NCBI RefSeq assembly: GCF_900101685.1
Contig: NZ_FMZZ01000001.1
Span: 620,001 to 684,000 of the forward strand
Reading direction: 5' to 3'
DNA from: Actinokineospora iranica
GTDB taxonomy: Bacteria; Actinomycetota; Actinomycetes; Mycobacteriales; Pseudonocardiaceae
DNA: 64,000 bases
Position numbers and translations under genes: made by a program. The notes under the pieces were generated by a model. It was not told the origin of the DNA. It was given only the letters and a program-made list of their open reading frames with translations, and did not search any database. Shown here piece by piece: positions 26,446-34,701 of the stretch. Positions within the stretch are counted from its first letter, which is position 1, and every line of letters starts with the position of its first letter.

Positions 26446-27412
26446 TCACGGAGCCTTGGGCAGCTGCGGGAACACGATCGCGGCGATCGCCTTGGCCGAC
26501 TCGCACGGGTCGGCGTCGTCGAGGTCGGCGATCACGTAGACCGACGCGGTCTCCCGGGTGCCTGGCTGCTTCTCGACATGCGCGGTGACGACCTCGCAGT
26601 GGTCGGACACCTCGTCGTGCCAGCCGGACACGAACGCCTCTCGGCCCGCGATGGTCTCCGGGGTGTAGTCCTCGGGCAGCGGCCAGTCGCTGATTTCCAT
26701 GGCGACCTCGATGTCACCCCAGGCGCAGCGGTGCTTGGCCGGTTGGCCCCGATACGTCCCGTACGCGGCAGGCGTCGCTTCCCTCGCCTGCTGGTCGGTC
26801 ATCACTTGGCACGGGTCGATGTGCGCGAGCGAGTTGTCGGCGTAGTCGACGCGCTTGACCTTGTCCGCGACAATGATCCCGGCGGCGGCCTTGAGCGCCG
26901 CGTCGGCGAGGTCGCAGAGCGTGTCCTGGTCGACCGAGGGGCTCGCCTGCCTCGTCCGGCTCGGTCTGCGCCCCGAACGTCAGCACCCCGGCGTGGTCGG
27001 CGAACACCATCGCCGTCTCGCACCCGCCCCAGATGTCGTCGTGCGGCTCGCGCACCCGCAGCGCGCCGGGCAGCCAGTCCCGGCGCGTCAGGTCGCGGCT
27101 GATGATGTCCGGCTCCGGCCCCTCCAGCGCCGCCACCACCCGCACCTCGGTCCCCGCCACCCGGGCGAACAGCACGCAGAAGTCCATCGACGCGGATTTC
27201 ACGCTGCTGTGGCGGACATGCTCGCGCAGCGCCGCCCCGTCGATCAGGCTGCACAGGTCGACCGAGCGCAGATCGCCCAGCCCGCCGTCCGGCCCGCTCA
27301 CCCGCCGCGCCACAGCGCTCGCCGCCTCGTCCGGCACGGCGGAGCCCGACACCGCCGCCGTGCAGCCGCCGAGCGCCAACAGGCCCCCGGCCAGCGCGAT
27401 CCGCCACTTCAT
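26446..27412 (-). pseudogene. Frameshifted DUF3558-type lipoprotein
   Basis: Translation begins MKWRIALAGGLLALGGCTAA, a lipobox signal peptide with LGGC, and continues to GAQTEPDEAGEP. It then goes out of frame: the next natural residues, SVDQDTLCDLADAAL, lie one base off, and removal of one G from the run at 26938-26941 would join them. The remaining part has IDPCQVMTDQQ and a second Cys-containing region, as in DUF3558-like lipoproteins with two Cys-bearing halves. The rejoined protein would be about 321 residues. Either a real frameshift or a homopolymer sequencing error explains it. The downstream half could be made from an internal ATG at 26802. Confidence 0.7.
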
Positions 27413-27519
27413 GCGTCCCCCAGTCCGATCACTTGGTCAGCAACCATGTCGATTCGGGGTGGCGCGGCATTACAAGGCGGTCAGCGGCCTGCTCGAACGC
27501 GGGCCACTCGACGCGAGGG

Positions 27520-28386
27520 CTACATCCAGCCCAGGCCGATCAGGTTCTTGATGGTCGCGGGGTCGTTCGCGTTCCCCAGGTCCTGGGTGTAGTAGACCTG
27601 AACGTCGATGTCCCGGGTCTTGCCCTTGAGCAGGATTTCGCCGACCTTGCTCTTGAGCGTGACATGCACGCCTTTATCGATCTCCTTCTCGGTTTCCTCG
27701 GCCGGGGACTGCTCGATGAACGCGCCCTTGGGAATGTCGAAGTCGAGTTGCCAGTTCTTGATGTCGAACTCCTCCGGCTGGAGGGTGAACCGCCAGGTCG
27801 TGATTTTCCCCTGAACCTCCTTGCCCTTCTTGTTCGACCACGAGCTTTGCCACGTGCTGACGTGGCCGTAGGACACGGCTATGATCTTTTTGTCCGGCTT
27901 CGGCTTGTCTTCGCGCTTGCCGATCGTGTACGACACCGTCTGGGGCTTGGTGAGGTCGAGGGTGTGCCGGGAGCCGGACGGGATCTCCTTGCCGCCCACC
28001 ATCAGCTTCGACGCGATCGGCGACTGGTACTGGTAGGTGAAGTCGTAGAGAACACCCTTTCCGCCGGAATAGTCGAAGTGCATATGGGCGGCTTGGTTCT
28101 CGCGCCAGTCACTTCCCGCGGAGAAGGGCCGGAAGTCGACCAGCAGGTAGCTGAGCGACTTGACATACACCTCGATCTTCATGCTTTTGTTCGCCAGCAG
28201 CGCACCCTTCTTCCGGTCGAACCCGGGCGACTCCTTCTCCAAGATCTTGTAAGCCGTCCCCTCCGTGCCCGCGAAGTACGGGCTTCCGTAAGGCCGGAGT
28301 TGCAGATCTTCGGCGAGATTGTTCTGGATCGTCACAGTGGAGGTATCGGTTCCCGCCGACGTCTCGACCGCACTCGTGCTGGTCAT
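27520..28386 (-). CDS. Unknown lysine-rich cytosolic protein
   Basis: The product is 288 residues from ATG 28386 (MTSTSAVETSAG). It is beta-rich with many Lys and aromatic residues, and includes TVTIQNNLAEDLQLRPYG near the start, HMHFDYSGGKG in the middle and VGEILLKGKTRDIDVQVYY near the end. There is no signal peptide or membrane helix. The opening 'IxNNL...L' beta pattern recalls cytolysin/aegerolysin- or thaumatin-like beta-sandwiches, but I cannot assign it. The higher Lys content and weaker third-position G/C bias than the neighbours suggest horizontal acquisition. Confidence 0.65.
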   Translation of the reverse strand: MTSTSAVETSAGTDTSTVTIQNNLAEDLQLRPYGSPYFAGTEGTAYKILEKESPGFDRKKGALLANKSMKIEVYVKSLSYLLVDFRPFSAGSDWRENQAAHMHFDYSGGKGVLYDFTYQYQSPIASKLMVGGKEIPSGSRHTLDLTKPQTVSYTIGKREDKPKPDKKIIAVSYGHVSTWQSSWSNKKGKEVQGKITTWRFTLQPEEFDIKNWQLDFDIPKGAFIEQSPAEETEKEIDKGVHVTLKSKVGEILLKGKTRDIDVQVYYTQDLGNANDPATIKNLIGLGWM

Positions 28387-28553
28387 AAACTCACCTCTGT
28401 CATCGCGAACATATCCCTGCAAATCCTGCGTAGTTCACCAACTGAGCACGGTCAATACCCCGGTCGGGGCTTTCCGGAGCACCGACGAGGGACACCTGGT
28501 CGCGGGCAGCGGGAAGCATTAGGCTCCGAAGATCTTTTACCGGGAGGGGGCGC

Positions 28554-30059
28554 ATGGAACCACGCCGAGCCCGCCCTGCTCGCCGCGGCGCCCGAGGACG
28601 CGGCGGTCCACCGGCCCGCCGAGCCCGGCGCGGCGGGCATTCTCCGCACCCTGCGGGAGTTGGGCTGGGTGGCCGCCGACCACCCGCTTGTGATCGGGTA
28701 CCACCGCCCGCCGGTGGACTGGACCCCGGACGGATGGCAGCCCCCCGCAAGCCCCAATGGATCTTGCCGACCCTGCGCGCGGTGTTCACCGAGAACCCGA
28801 AAGCCGTCTGGGCCGCCGCCGCGGTCCTCGGGTCCGCGGCGTCGACCGCCCGCCTGGACGAACACGACACCGGGATGCCGCTGTCGTTCCTGCCGATGAG
28901 CCGCGCCGAGTGGGCCGGGTACTTCCACCGGGCCTGCAAGGAGATCCTGTGGCCGGTGCTGATGTCCCAGCCTCGGCGACTGCGGTTCGACCCGGCGGCA
29001 TGGGCGCACTACCGCAGGACGAACGCCCGGTTCGCCGACCACATCAACGCCCTGGCCGCGCCGGAGGCGACCGTCTGGCTGCACGACTACAACCTCTGGC
29101 TCACCCCGGGCCTGCTGCGCCAGGCTCGGATCGGCCTGCGGATCGGCCTGTTCCACCACACCCCTTTCCCGCCGCCGGAAGTCTTCGCCGCGCTGCCCGT
29201 CGCCGCCGAGATCCGCGCATCCCTGGAATGCCTTGACTGGGCGGGATTCCACGCCCCGGCCTTCGCCGAGCACTTCCGCCGGACGCTCTCCGGCGCCGCC
29301 CGGCAGCCGCGCGTCGGCGTCCACCCGCTGGGGGTGGACCGCACGGCCGTCGAAACCCTGGCCCGCGCCGGGAAACCGCCCGTCCGGCCGCCGGATTCAC
29401 CGCTGATGCTCGCCGTCGAGCGCCTGGACTACGTCAAAGCCCCGGTGCGGAAGGTCGACGCCGTGGACGCCCTGCTCACCCGATGCCCCCGCCTACGCGG
29501 ACGGTTGCGGTTCCGCCTGGTGTGCCCGCCGCCGGAGCCAGGAATCACCGCCCACGACACGACCCGGCGAACCCTGGAACGCCGCGTCACCGAGGTCAAC
29601 GACGCCTGGCGCACCGCCGACTGGCACCCCGTCGAATACCTGCCGCACAGCCTGCCCTTCGCCGAGGTGGTCGACCACTACCTCGCCGCCGACGTCTTCT
29701 GGGTGACCTCCCTGCAAGACGGGATGAACCTGACGGCCAAGGAGTTCATCGCCGCGCAGGCCGCCGTGGACTCACCCGGCGTCCTGATCCTGTCCCGGCA
29801 CACCGGCGCGGCCACCCAGCTCGGCCCAGCCGCCCTGCTGACCGATCCCCACTCCCCCACCGACCTCGTCGACGTCCTGCACCAAGCCCTGAGCCTCACC
29901 CCGCACCAACGGCGCGCCCACGCCGACGGTCTCCGCGCCCTCCTGGACGACCAGCGCCCCGCCGACTGGGCGTTCGACATCGTCACCGCCATCCACCGCG
30001 GCCGCGCGCCGCACCCGGTGGTGCAGCCGAGTGGCGGCAGCGAGGCCCCGGTCCAGTGA
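28554..30059 (+). pseudogene. GT20 glycosyltransferase (OtsA/GgpS-like), frameshifted
   Basis: From about 28,762 the frame encodes a clear GT20 synthase: VWLHDYNLWLTPGLLR, FHHTPFPPPEVF, VERLDYVKAPVRK, DVFWVTSLQDGMNLTAKEF. The VCPPPEPGITAHD segment is closer to glucosylglycerol-phosphate synthase than to OtsA. The preceding ~205 bases (28,555-28,760) have coding bias in another frame, ending HPLVIGYHRPPVDW...QPPASPNG, the expected N-terminal sugar-nucleotide loop; a missing base near 28,760 separates them. ATG 28554, with GGGAGGGGG upstream, is in the later frame, so a second shift just after the start is needed. Compatible-solute or trehalose synthesis would be the role if intact. The frame disturbance may be sequencing error. 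Confidence 0.7.
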
Positions 30060-30071
30060 CGAACCGGGGCC
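30044..30071. terminator. Hairpin overlapping GT20 stop
   Basis: Eight-bp stem ggccccgg / ccggggcc at 30044-30051 and 30064-30071, spanning the GT20 stop codon and lying before the convergent peptidoglycan-binding gene. Confidence 0.4.
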
Positions 30072-30098
30072 GGCCTTCTCGTGCTGCGCGGCTGTGGC

Positions 30099-30512
30099 TC
30101 AGTCGCCAGAAGGGTTGTAGCGGCAGCCGGTGACGGTGTACCACTTCATCTTCTTGTTGGTGTTCGGCCCGTAGACCCCGTCCGCGGTGACCTTGACCCG
30201 GCGCTGCACCGTGATCAGCGCGGACCTCGTCCCACGGCCGAAGTCGCCGTCGATGGCGATCTTCTGGCCATAGCAGTACCGCAGCGACTCTTGCAGCGCC
30301 CGGACGGCGGGCCCGTAGTTCCCCACGCCCAGAACGCAGTTCTTGGACCGGTTGGCGAGCGCGGGCTGGTAGTCCCACTTCACCGTGCACGTCGGCGTCG
30401 CGGCGGCGCCGAGATCGCCGTCGGCAGCGGCGGGCTGGGCCGCGGCGGGGGCGGCTCCGATGGTGATGGCGGTCAGGAAGGCGAGCGTGAGCCCGCCGGT
30501 CAGTCGGTTCAT
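30099..30512 (-). CDS. Secreted peptidoglycan-binding domain protein
   Basis: The product is 137 residues from ATG 30512 (MNRLTGGLTLAFLTAITIGA), a Sec signal peptide ending near AAAQPAAADG. The mature part is one PG_binding_1 repeat: GPAVRALQESLRYCYGQ, IDGDFGRGTRSALITVQRR and DGVYGPNTNKKMKWY. Four Cys (in TCTVKWDY, KNCVLG, RYCYGQ and TGCRYN) may form disulfides. It should bind cell-wall peptidoglycan outside the cell. It is divergent from another small secreted protein and shares with it a region containing a perfect 21-bp inverted repeat. Confidence 0.85.
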   Translation of the reverse strand: MNRLTGGLTLAFLTAITIGAAPAAAQPAAADGDLGAAATPTCTVKWDYQPALANRSKNCVLGVGNYGPAVRALQESLRYCYGQKIAIDGDFGRGTRSALITVQRRVKVTADGVYGPNTNKKMKWYTVTGCRYNPSGD

Positions 30513-30616
30513 GCGCACTCCAGATTCCCCTGTGGACAGAACGGTTCCGTGTCCGCGGCGGATATCCCCCAGCCGGGACCGGCACCGGAAACGGTAAGGC
30601 GACCGCGCGACGCGCC

Positions 30617-30675
30617 GTGACGGTCGTTCGACCCACAAACGGGGAACGGGGAAATGTGGGTCGAACGACCGTCAC
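30617..30675. promoter_or_regulatory. Perfect 21-bp inverted repeat in divergent promoter region
   Basis: The arm gtgacggtcgttcgacccac(a) at 30617-30637 is repeated as its exact complement at 30655-30675, with a 17-base purine-rich loop containing two ACGGGGA-like units. It lies about 105 bases upstream of the peptidoglycan-binding gene and 75 bases upstream of the 111-residue secreted protein gene, so it could serve as a shared operator or form a cruciform. Confidence 0.7.
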
Positions 30676-30750
30676 CGGGATCACGCCGGGTCCCTACCGT
30701 TGCCCTCGGGCGGAAAGGCCCGGGAGTTCGGGAAAACAAGGGGAGATTCG

Positions 30751-31086
30751 ATGGAGTTCATGAAGCGGCACGCCGCTGTCGCACTGTCCGCGATCGCGGT
30801 GACCGGGGGGCTGCTGTTCGGGGGCGGGACCGCGTCGGCCACGGCGGCGGAGTCGGTCGTCGCGGCGGCGGGCGGCACGGCGCCCGCGTGCGTCGAGCGC
30901 ACCAGCGTGACCAACAAGCCCGAGGGCGGGGTCCGGGTCCACCTCCGCAACTTCTGCGGCAAGACCATGCGGGTCAAGGTGATCGTGAAGTACTGGTCCG
31001 ACAGCGGGTGCAAGACCATGGGCCACGGCACCGGCTGGCTGTTCCAGACCAACGGCGGCCGCTACGACCGAACCGTGGTCTGCTGA
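30751..31086 (+). CDS. Small secreted four-cysteine protein
   Basis: The product is 111 residues from ATG 30751, with AAGGGGAGA upstream. MEFMKRHAAVALSAIAVTGG is a Sec signal peptide; cleavage is likely after SATA or AAAGG. The mature domain of about 65-70 residues has four Cys (PACVER, RNFCGK, SGCKTM and the terminal VVC), matching the count and rough spacing of tendamistat-type alpha-amylase inhibitors, but the inhibitory Trp-Arg-Tyr motif is absent. It ends at its last Cys, which tendamistat nearly does. The function is unknown; I only note the similarity in layout. A strong terminator follows. Confidence 0.7.
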   Translation: MEFMKRHAAVALSAIAVTGGLLFGGGTASATAAESVVAAAGGTAPACVERTSVTNKPEGGVRVHLRNFCGKTMRVKVIVKYWSDSGCKTMGHGTGWLFQTNGGRYDRTVVC

Positions 31087-31100
31087 TTCCACCGAATGCG

Positions 31101-31140
31101 GGCGCCGGGGAACAGACCGCTTGGCCTGTTCCCCGGCGCC
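31101..31140 (+). terminator. Strong hairpin terminator
   Basis: Perfect 15-bp stem ggcgccggggaacag / ctgttccccggcgcc at 31101-31115 and 31126-31140 with a ten-base loop, 15 bases after the stop of the secreted protein gene. Confidence 0.85.
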
Positions 31141-31210
31141 TTCGCCGTGTCCACTGAGGCGCGCGACACGTCGGACCCGATGCCGATCGTCCACTGGTAC
31201 GTTTGGCCGA

Positions 31211-31591
31211 GTGGGGGCATCAGCGGCTAGCGGGCACCGGCGGCGGATGGCGCTCACCCGTGTCTTCGTCGCGGTGGCGATCGCCCTGCTGATGGCCTGC
31301 TGCCCGATCGGAGACGGCGTCCCCGGCGCGCATCCCGCCGCGGCCCAGGTGGGCCAGCACCACGACTGCGGGGCCTCCGGGCACGACGAGCACCACCCGG
31401 CGGCCGACTCCGTGCGCGCCGCTCCCCGCGGTCCGCAGACCAGTGATCCGGGCGCGGACCTCCCCGCGGCTGCCCTGCCCGCCACCGCGAGCCACCCGGT
31501 GGCCCGGCCAAAGCCGTCCGCGCGCGTCGGCCCCGCGACGGTCGTCTCGGGGCGTGACTTACTGATCGAGATCTCAATAGCGCGGAGCTGA
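31211..31591 (+). CDS. Small single-helix secreted or membrane protein
   Basis: The product is 126 residues from GTG 31211, or 114 from ATG 31247. A hydrophobic stretch TRVFVAVAIALLMACCPIG is followed by a low-complexity Ala/Pro/His region with QHHDCGASGHDEHH. It may be a signal peptide, or a lipobox-like MACC, and a His-rich exported tail that could bind metal. No family is recognised. It precedes the PLP enzyme gene by about 115 bases. Confidence 0.5.
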   Translation: MGASAASGHRRRMALTRVFVAVAIALLMACCPIGDGVPGAHPAAAQVGQHHDCGASGHDEHHPAADSVRAAPRGPQTSDPGADLPAAALPATASHPVARPKPSARVGPATVVSGRDLLIEISIARS

Positions 31592-31705
31592 CAGAGCCAC
31601 GGCATTCGACCGGCGCGCGACCCGCGTCCCGGACGATGCCGAGCGGCCTGTCACGTCCGCATCCGCCCGAGCGTCCGGGCGGAGAACCTCGGAATCGAGA
31701 TATCG

Positions 31706-32818
31706 ATGACCACAATCGTTCCCCCATTCCTGGGCGGGCCCGTGCCGGTGCTCCCCGCCGCCGCGACCTGCCGAACCCCGGCGAACGCCGTGGGCAACAC
31801 CCCGGTGCTCTGGGTGGACCGGCCGCTGTCCCCGCCCGGACGGGGATTCTGGGCCAAGCTTGAGGCGTTCAATCCGGGCGGCGGGATGAAAGACCGGCCT
31901 GCCCTGCACATGGTCGCCCAGGCGCGCGCCCGGGGGGAGCTGCGGCCGGGTGCGATGGTCGTGGAGTCGACCAGCGGCACGCTTGGCCTCGGTCTGGCCC
32001 TGGCGGGCATCGTCCACGGCCACCCGGTCACCCTGGTGACCGACCCGGGCCTGGAGCCGATCCTGCACCGGATGCTGCGCGCGTACGGCGCGAAGGTCGA
32101 GGTGGTGACCGAGCCGCACGCGGTGGGCGGCTGGCAGGAGGCCCGGCGCGCGCGGGTGCGGTCGATCATGGCCGCGAACCCCGGCGCGTACTGCCCCGAC
32201 CAGTACCACAACCCGGACAACGTGGCGGCGTACGCGCCGTTGGCCGCGGAGCTGGTGTCGCAGCTTGGGCGGATCGACGTGCTCGTGTGCTCGGTGGGCA
32301 CCGGCGGGCACTCCGCGGGGATCGCGCGGGCGCTGCGGGAGTACTTCCCGGATCTGCGGCTCGTCGGCGTGGACACGATCGGCTCGACCATCTTCGGGCA
32401 GCCCGCGGGCGCGCGGCTCATGCGCGGGCTCGGGTCGAGCATCCACCCGCGCAACGTCGACCACGCCGCCTTCGACGAGGTGCACTGGGTCGCCCCGGCC
32501 GAGGCCGTGTGGGCGTGCCGGACGCTGGCTGCGTCCCACCACGCCAGCGGAGGGTGGAGTGTCGGGGCGGTGGCCCTGGTCGCCGGGTGGGTGGCCAGGA
32601 CCGCGGACCCGCACACCCGGATCGCCGCGGTGTTCCCCGACGGCCCGCACCGGTACTTCGACACGGTCTACAACGACGAGTTCTGCGTCGCGCACGGCCT
32701 GCTCGACGGACCGCCGCCCAGCGAGCCGGACCACCTGGACCGGCCCGGGGACCGCGTGGTCACCCGCTGGACCCGGTGCGCCGCCGTCGTCCCTCCGGCC
32801 GGGAGGGCTGGAGCATGA
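31706..32818 (+). CDS. PLP-dependent beta-synthase (cysteine synthase family)
   Basis: The product is 370 residues. Fold-type II signatures are [19 protein letters not shown] with the PLP-binding Lys62, [12 protein letters not shown] (the substrate-loop position) and [11 protein letters not shown] (phosphate cradle). The canonical PxxSxKDR reads GGGMKDR. The family makes cysteine, cystathionine or nonproteinogenic amino acids such as 2,3-diaminopropionate (SbnA-like) by beta-replacement. The stop overlaps the ATG of an MFS gene (ATGA), so synthesis and export of an amino-acid-like product are likely linked. There is no adjacent serine acetyltransferase, which argues against ordinary cysteine synthesis. 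Confidence 0.85.
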   Translation: MTTIVPPFLGGPVPVLPAAATCRTPANAVGNTPVLWVDRPLSPPGRGFWAKLEAFNPGGGMKDRPALHMVAQARARGELRPGAMVVESTSGTLGLGLALAGIVHGHPVTLVTDPGLEPILHRMLRAYGAKVEVVTEPHAVGGWQEARRARVRSIMAANPGAYCPDQYHNPDNVAAYAPLAAELVSQLGRIDVLVCSVGTGGHSAGIARALREYFPDLRLVGVDTIGSTIFGQPAGARLMRGLGSSIHPRNVDHAAFDEVHWVAPAEAVWACRTLAASHHASGGWSVGAVALVAGWVARTADPHTRIAAVFPDGPHRYFDTVYNDEFCVAHGLLDGPPPSEPDHLDRPGDRVVTRWTRCAAVVPPAGRAGA

Positions 32819-34092
32819 GCGGAATTCTCTCCGGCTACCGGTCTTTCGGCGCTCCGACGCGGCTGCTGCTGCTCAACCAGCTCACCATCAATCTCGGCTT
32901 CTACATGCTCATGCCGTACCTGGCCGTGCACCTGTCCGGCGACCTGGCGCTGGCGGGGTGGACGGTCGGGCTGATCCTCGGCGTCCGCAACTTCTCGCAG
33001 CAGGGCATGTTCCTCATCGGCGGCACGCTCGCCGACCGCATCGGCTACAAGCCGCTCATCGTGGCGGGCTGCGCGCTGCGCACGGCGGGTTTCGCGCTGC
33101 TCGGGGTCGCCGACGCGGTGCCCGCGCTGCTGGTCGCCTCGGCGGCGACCGGGTTCGCCGGGGCCCTGTTCAACCCGGCTGTGCGGGCCTACCTCGCGCA
33201 TGATTCGGGCTCCCGGCGGGTCGAGGCGTTCGCCCTGTTCAACGTCTTCTACCAGGCCGGGGTCCTGCTCGGGCCGGTGGTCGGGCTGGCGCTGACCGCG
33301 GTGGACTTCCGGCTCACGTGCCTGGTCGCGGCGGCGGTGTTCGCGGTGCTGACCGGGCTGCAGATCCGGGCGCTTCCCGGCGCGCAGGCCGGGCGGGCCG
33401 AGGACCGGGAGCCGGTGACCGCGGTCTGGCGGTCCGTGCTCGCCAACCGCCCGTTCCTGCTGTTCGCGGCCGCGATGATCGGGTCGTCGGTGCTGTCGTT
33501 CCAGGTGTATCTGGCGCTTCCGCTGGAAGCCCGCCGGATAGCCGGGGCGGAAACCGCGGGGACGGTGCTGGTCGCCGCGGTGTTCGTCGTGTCCGGCGGG
33601 CTCGCGATCGCGGGGCAGCTGAAGGTGACCGCCTGGTTCACCTGCAGACTCGGCCCGACCCGGAGCCTGATCACCGGTTTGGCGCTGATGGGCGCGGCGT
33701 TCTTACCGCCCGCCCTCACCGCCGCGAGCACGCCGAACTCGCCGGTGCTGCCCGCGGCCGCGCTGCTCCTGAGCGCGGCGCTGCTGGCGCTGGGCACGAT
33801 CGTGGTGTTCCCGTTCGAGCTGGACATGATCGTCACGTTGGCCCGCGACCGGCTCGTCGCGACGCACTACGGCCTCTACAACACGATCGTCGGCGTCGGC
33901 ATCCTGCTGGGGAACCTGCTCACCGGCACGGCACTCGACCTGGCGCGCGCCGCGGGCCTGCCGTGGCTGCCGTGGGTCGCCCTGGCCTGCCTCGGGCTGC
34001 TGTGCGCCGCCTCGGTCCGGGCGCTGGCCCGGTCCGGCAGGCTGACCCCGGACCAGCCGTCGCCGGACCCCCTTCCGGCGCAACGGGTGTAG
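32815..34092 (+). CDS. MFS transporter coupled to PLP beta-synthase
   Basis: The product is 425 residues from ATG 32815, which overlaps the PLP enzyme stop. A longer in-frame extension upstream is a shadow of that gene. It has twelve helices, [15 protein letters not shown] in helix 1 and [13 protein letters not shown] between helices 2 and 3. [16 protein letters not shown] in helix 11 fits the MdtH/YfcJ-like exporters. It likely exports a metabolite, possibly the amino acid made by its partner. Confidence 0.85.
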   Translation: MSGILSGYRSFGAPTRLLLLNQLTINLGFYMLMPYLAVHLSGDLALAGWTVGLILGVRNFSQQGMFLIGGTLADRIGYKPLIVAGCALRTAGFALLGVADAVPALLVASAATGFAGALFNPAVRAYLAHDSGSRRVEAFALFNVFYQAGVLLGPVVGLALTAVDFRLTCLVAAAVFAVLTGLQIRALPGAQAGRAEDREPVTAVWRSVLANRPFLLFAAAMIGSSVLSFQVYLALPLEARRIAGAETAGTVLVAAVFVVSGGLAIAGQLKVTAWFTCRLGPTRSLITGLALMGAAFLPPALTAASTPNSPVLPAAALLLSAALLALGTIVVFPFELDMIVTLARDRLVATHYGLYNTIVGVGILLGNLLTGTALDLARAAGLPWLPWVALACLGLLCAASVRALARSGRLTPDQPSPDPLPAQRV

Positions 34093-34119
34093 GGCATCCG
34101 CCCGGCTGCCGCCGATGGC

Positions 34120-34548
34120 TCAGCCAGGCGGCAGTCGGGCGGCCTGCTCGGCTTCCCAGGCGCGCAGGTGCAGGACCACGGTGGAGCCGTCGCGCCCACG
34201 AACCAGCACGGGTCCACCTGGTACCGCTGGTGCTCGGCCTTGGTGGCGTCGGCGAAACCGACGGCCACGCCGTCGGCAGGTCCGGCCACTGTGCTCTTGC
34301 GCAGACCCGAAGTGGGCGCGTGGTCCAGCAGGATGTCGCGCAGCGGCAGCAGAATCCGGCCGAAGAACCAGCGGATCGAGTGCTCGCCCGACACCGAACC
34401 GTCGCGGCGGCAGCCCTCCACGGCGTAGGCGGGCCGGAACTCCTCGATCTCGATCGACGGCGCCGGACCGTCCCGCCAGGTCTCCGCGATGTGCCGCCGG
34501 AGAAAAGCGTGCTTCTCGGGAGCAGTCCTGATCCGCGACCACAGTCAT
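34120..34548 (-). pseudogene. Frame-disrupted small gene, family unknown
   Basis: An ATG at 34548 overlaps an upstream stop (ATGA), and the frame from it closes at 34120. Coding bias, however, lies in a second frame for most of the length: EKHAFLRRHIAETWRDG, SIEIEEFRPAYAVEGC, GRILLPLRDILLDHAP, TKAEHQRYQVDP. It returns to the first frame only at the end (STVVLHLRAWEAEQAARLPPG). An extra base near 34,520 and a missing base near 34,210 would reconcile it into a ~142-residue protein. Two compensating shifts could be mutations or sequencing errors. No family is recognised. Confidence 0.5.
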
Positions 34549-34649
34549 CTCCGGCCTTCCCAGAAGAACCCGTCGAAGATGCCGCCCGCCAAGTCCTGGA
34601 CGTCCGCCCGGTCCTCGGTGTTGGTGCTGGACACCGACAGCGCGACCAC
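34545..34649 (-). CDS. Tiny ORF upstream of disrupted gene (uncertain)
   Basis: A frame with good third-position bias encodes LRRRKILWGLTVVALSVSS and then NTEDRADVQDLAGGIFDG before the stop at 34545. The only start in frame is a GTG at 34649; natural-looking residues extend further upstream without a start codon, toward the end of the preceding membrane protein gene. It may be a short membrane-anchored peptide or another broken gene. Its stop overlaps the ATG of the next frame. Confidence 0.3.
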   Translation of the reverse strand: MVALSVSSTNTEDRADVQDLAGGIFDGFFWEGRR

Positions 34650-34701
34650 TGTCAGCCCCCACAGGATCTTCCGACGCCGCAGCCATCCAACCTGTGTGGA
34701 A

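Noticed and set aside
31211-31591. DUF6153-type call for the small His-rich protein
   Set aside because: The expected HGxx motif pattern is not clear, so it is left as unknown.
32287-32814. A 601-residue version of the MFS protein starting inside the PLP gene
   Set aside because: The first 176 residues are a shadow of the PLP enzyme; the ATG at 32815 overlaps its stop and begins a normal MFS N-terminus.
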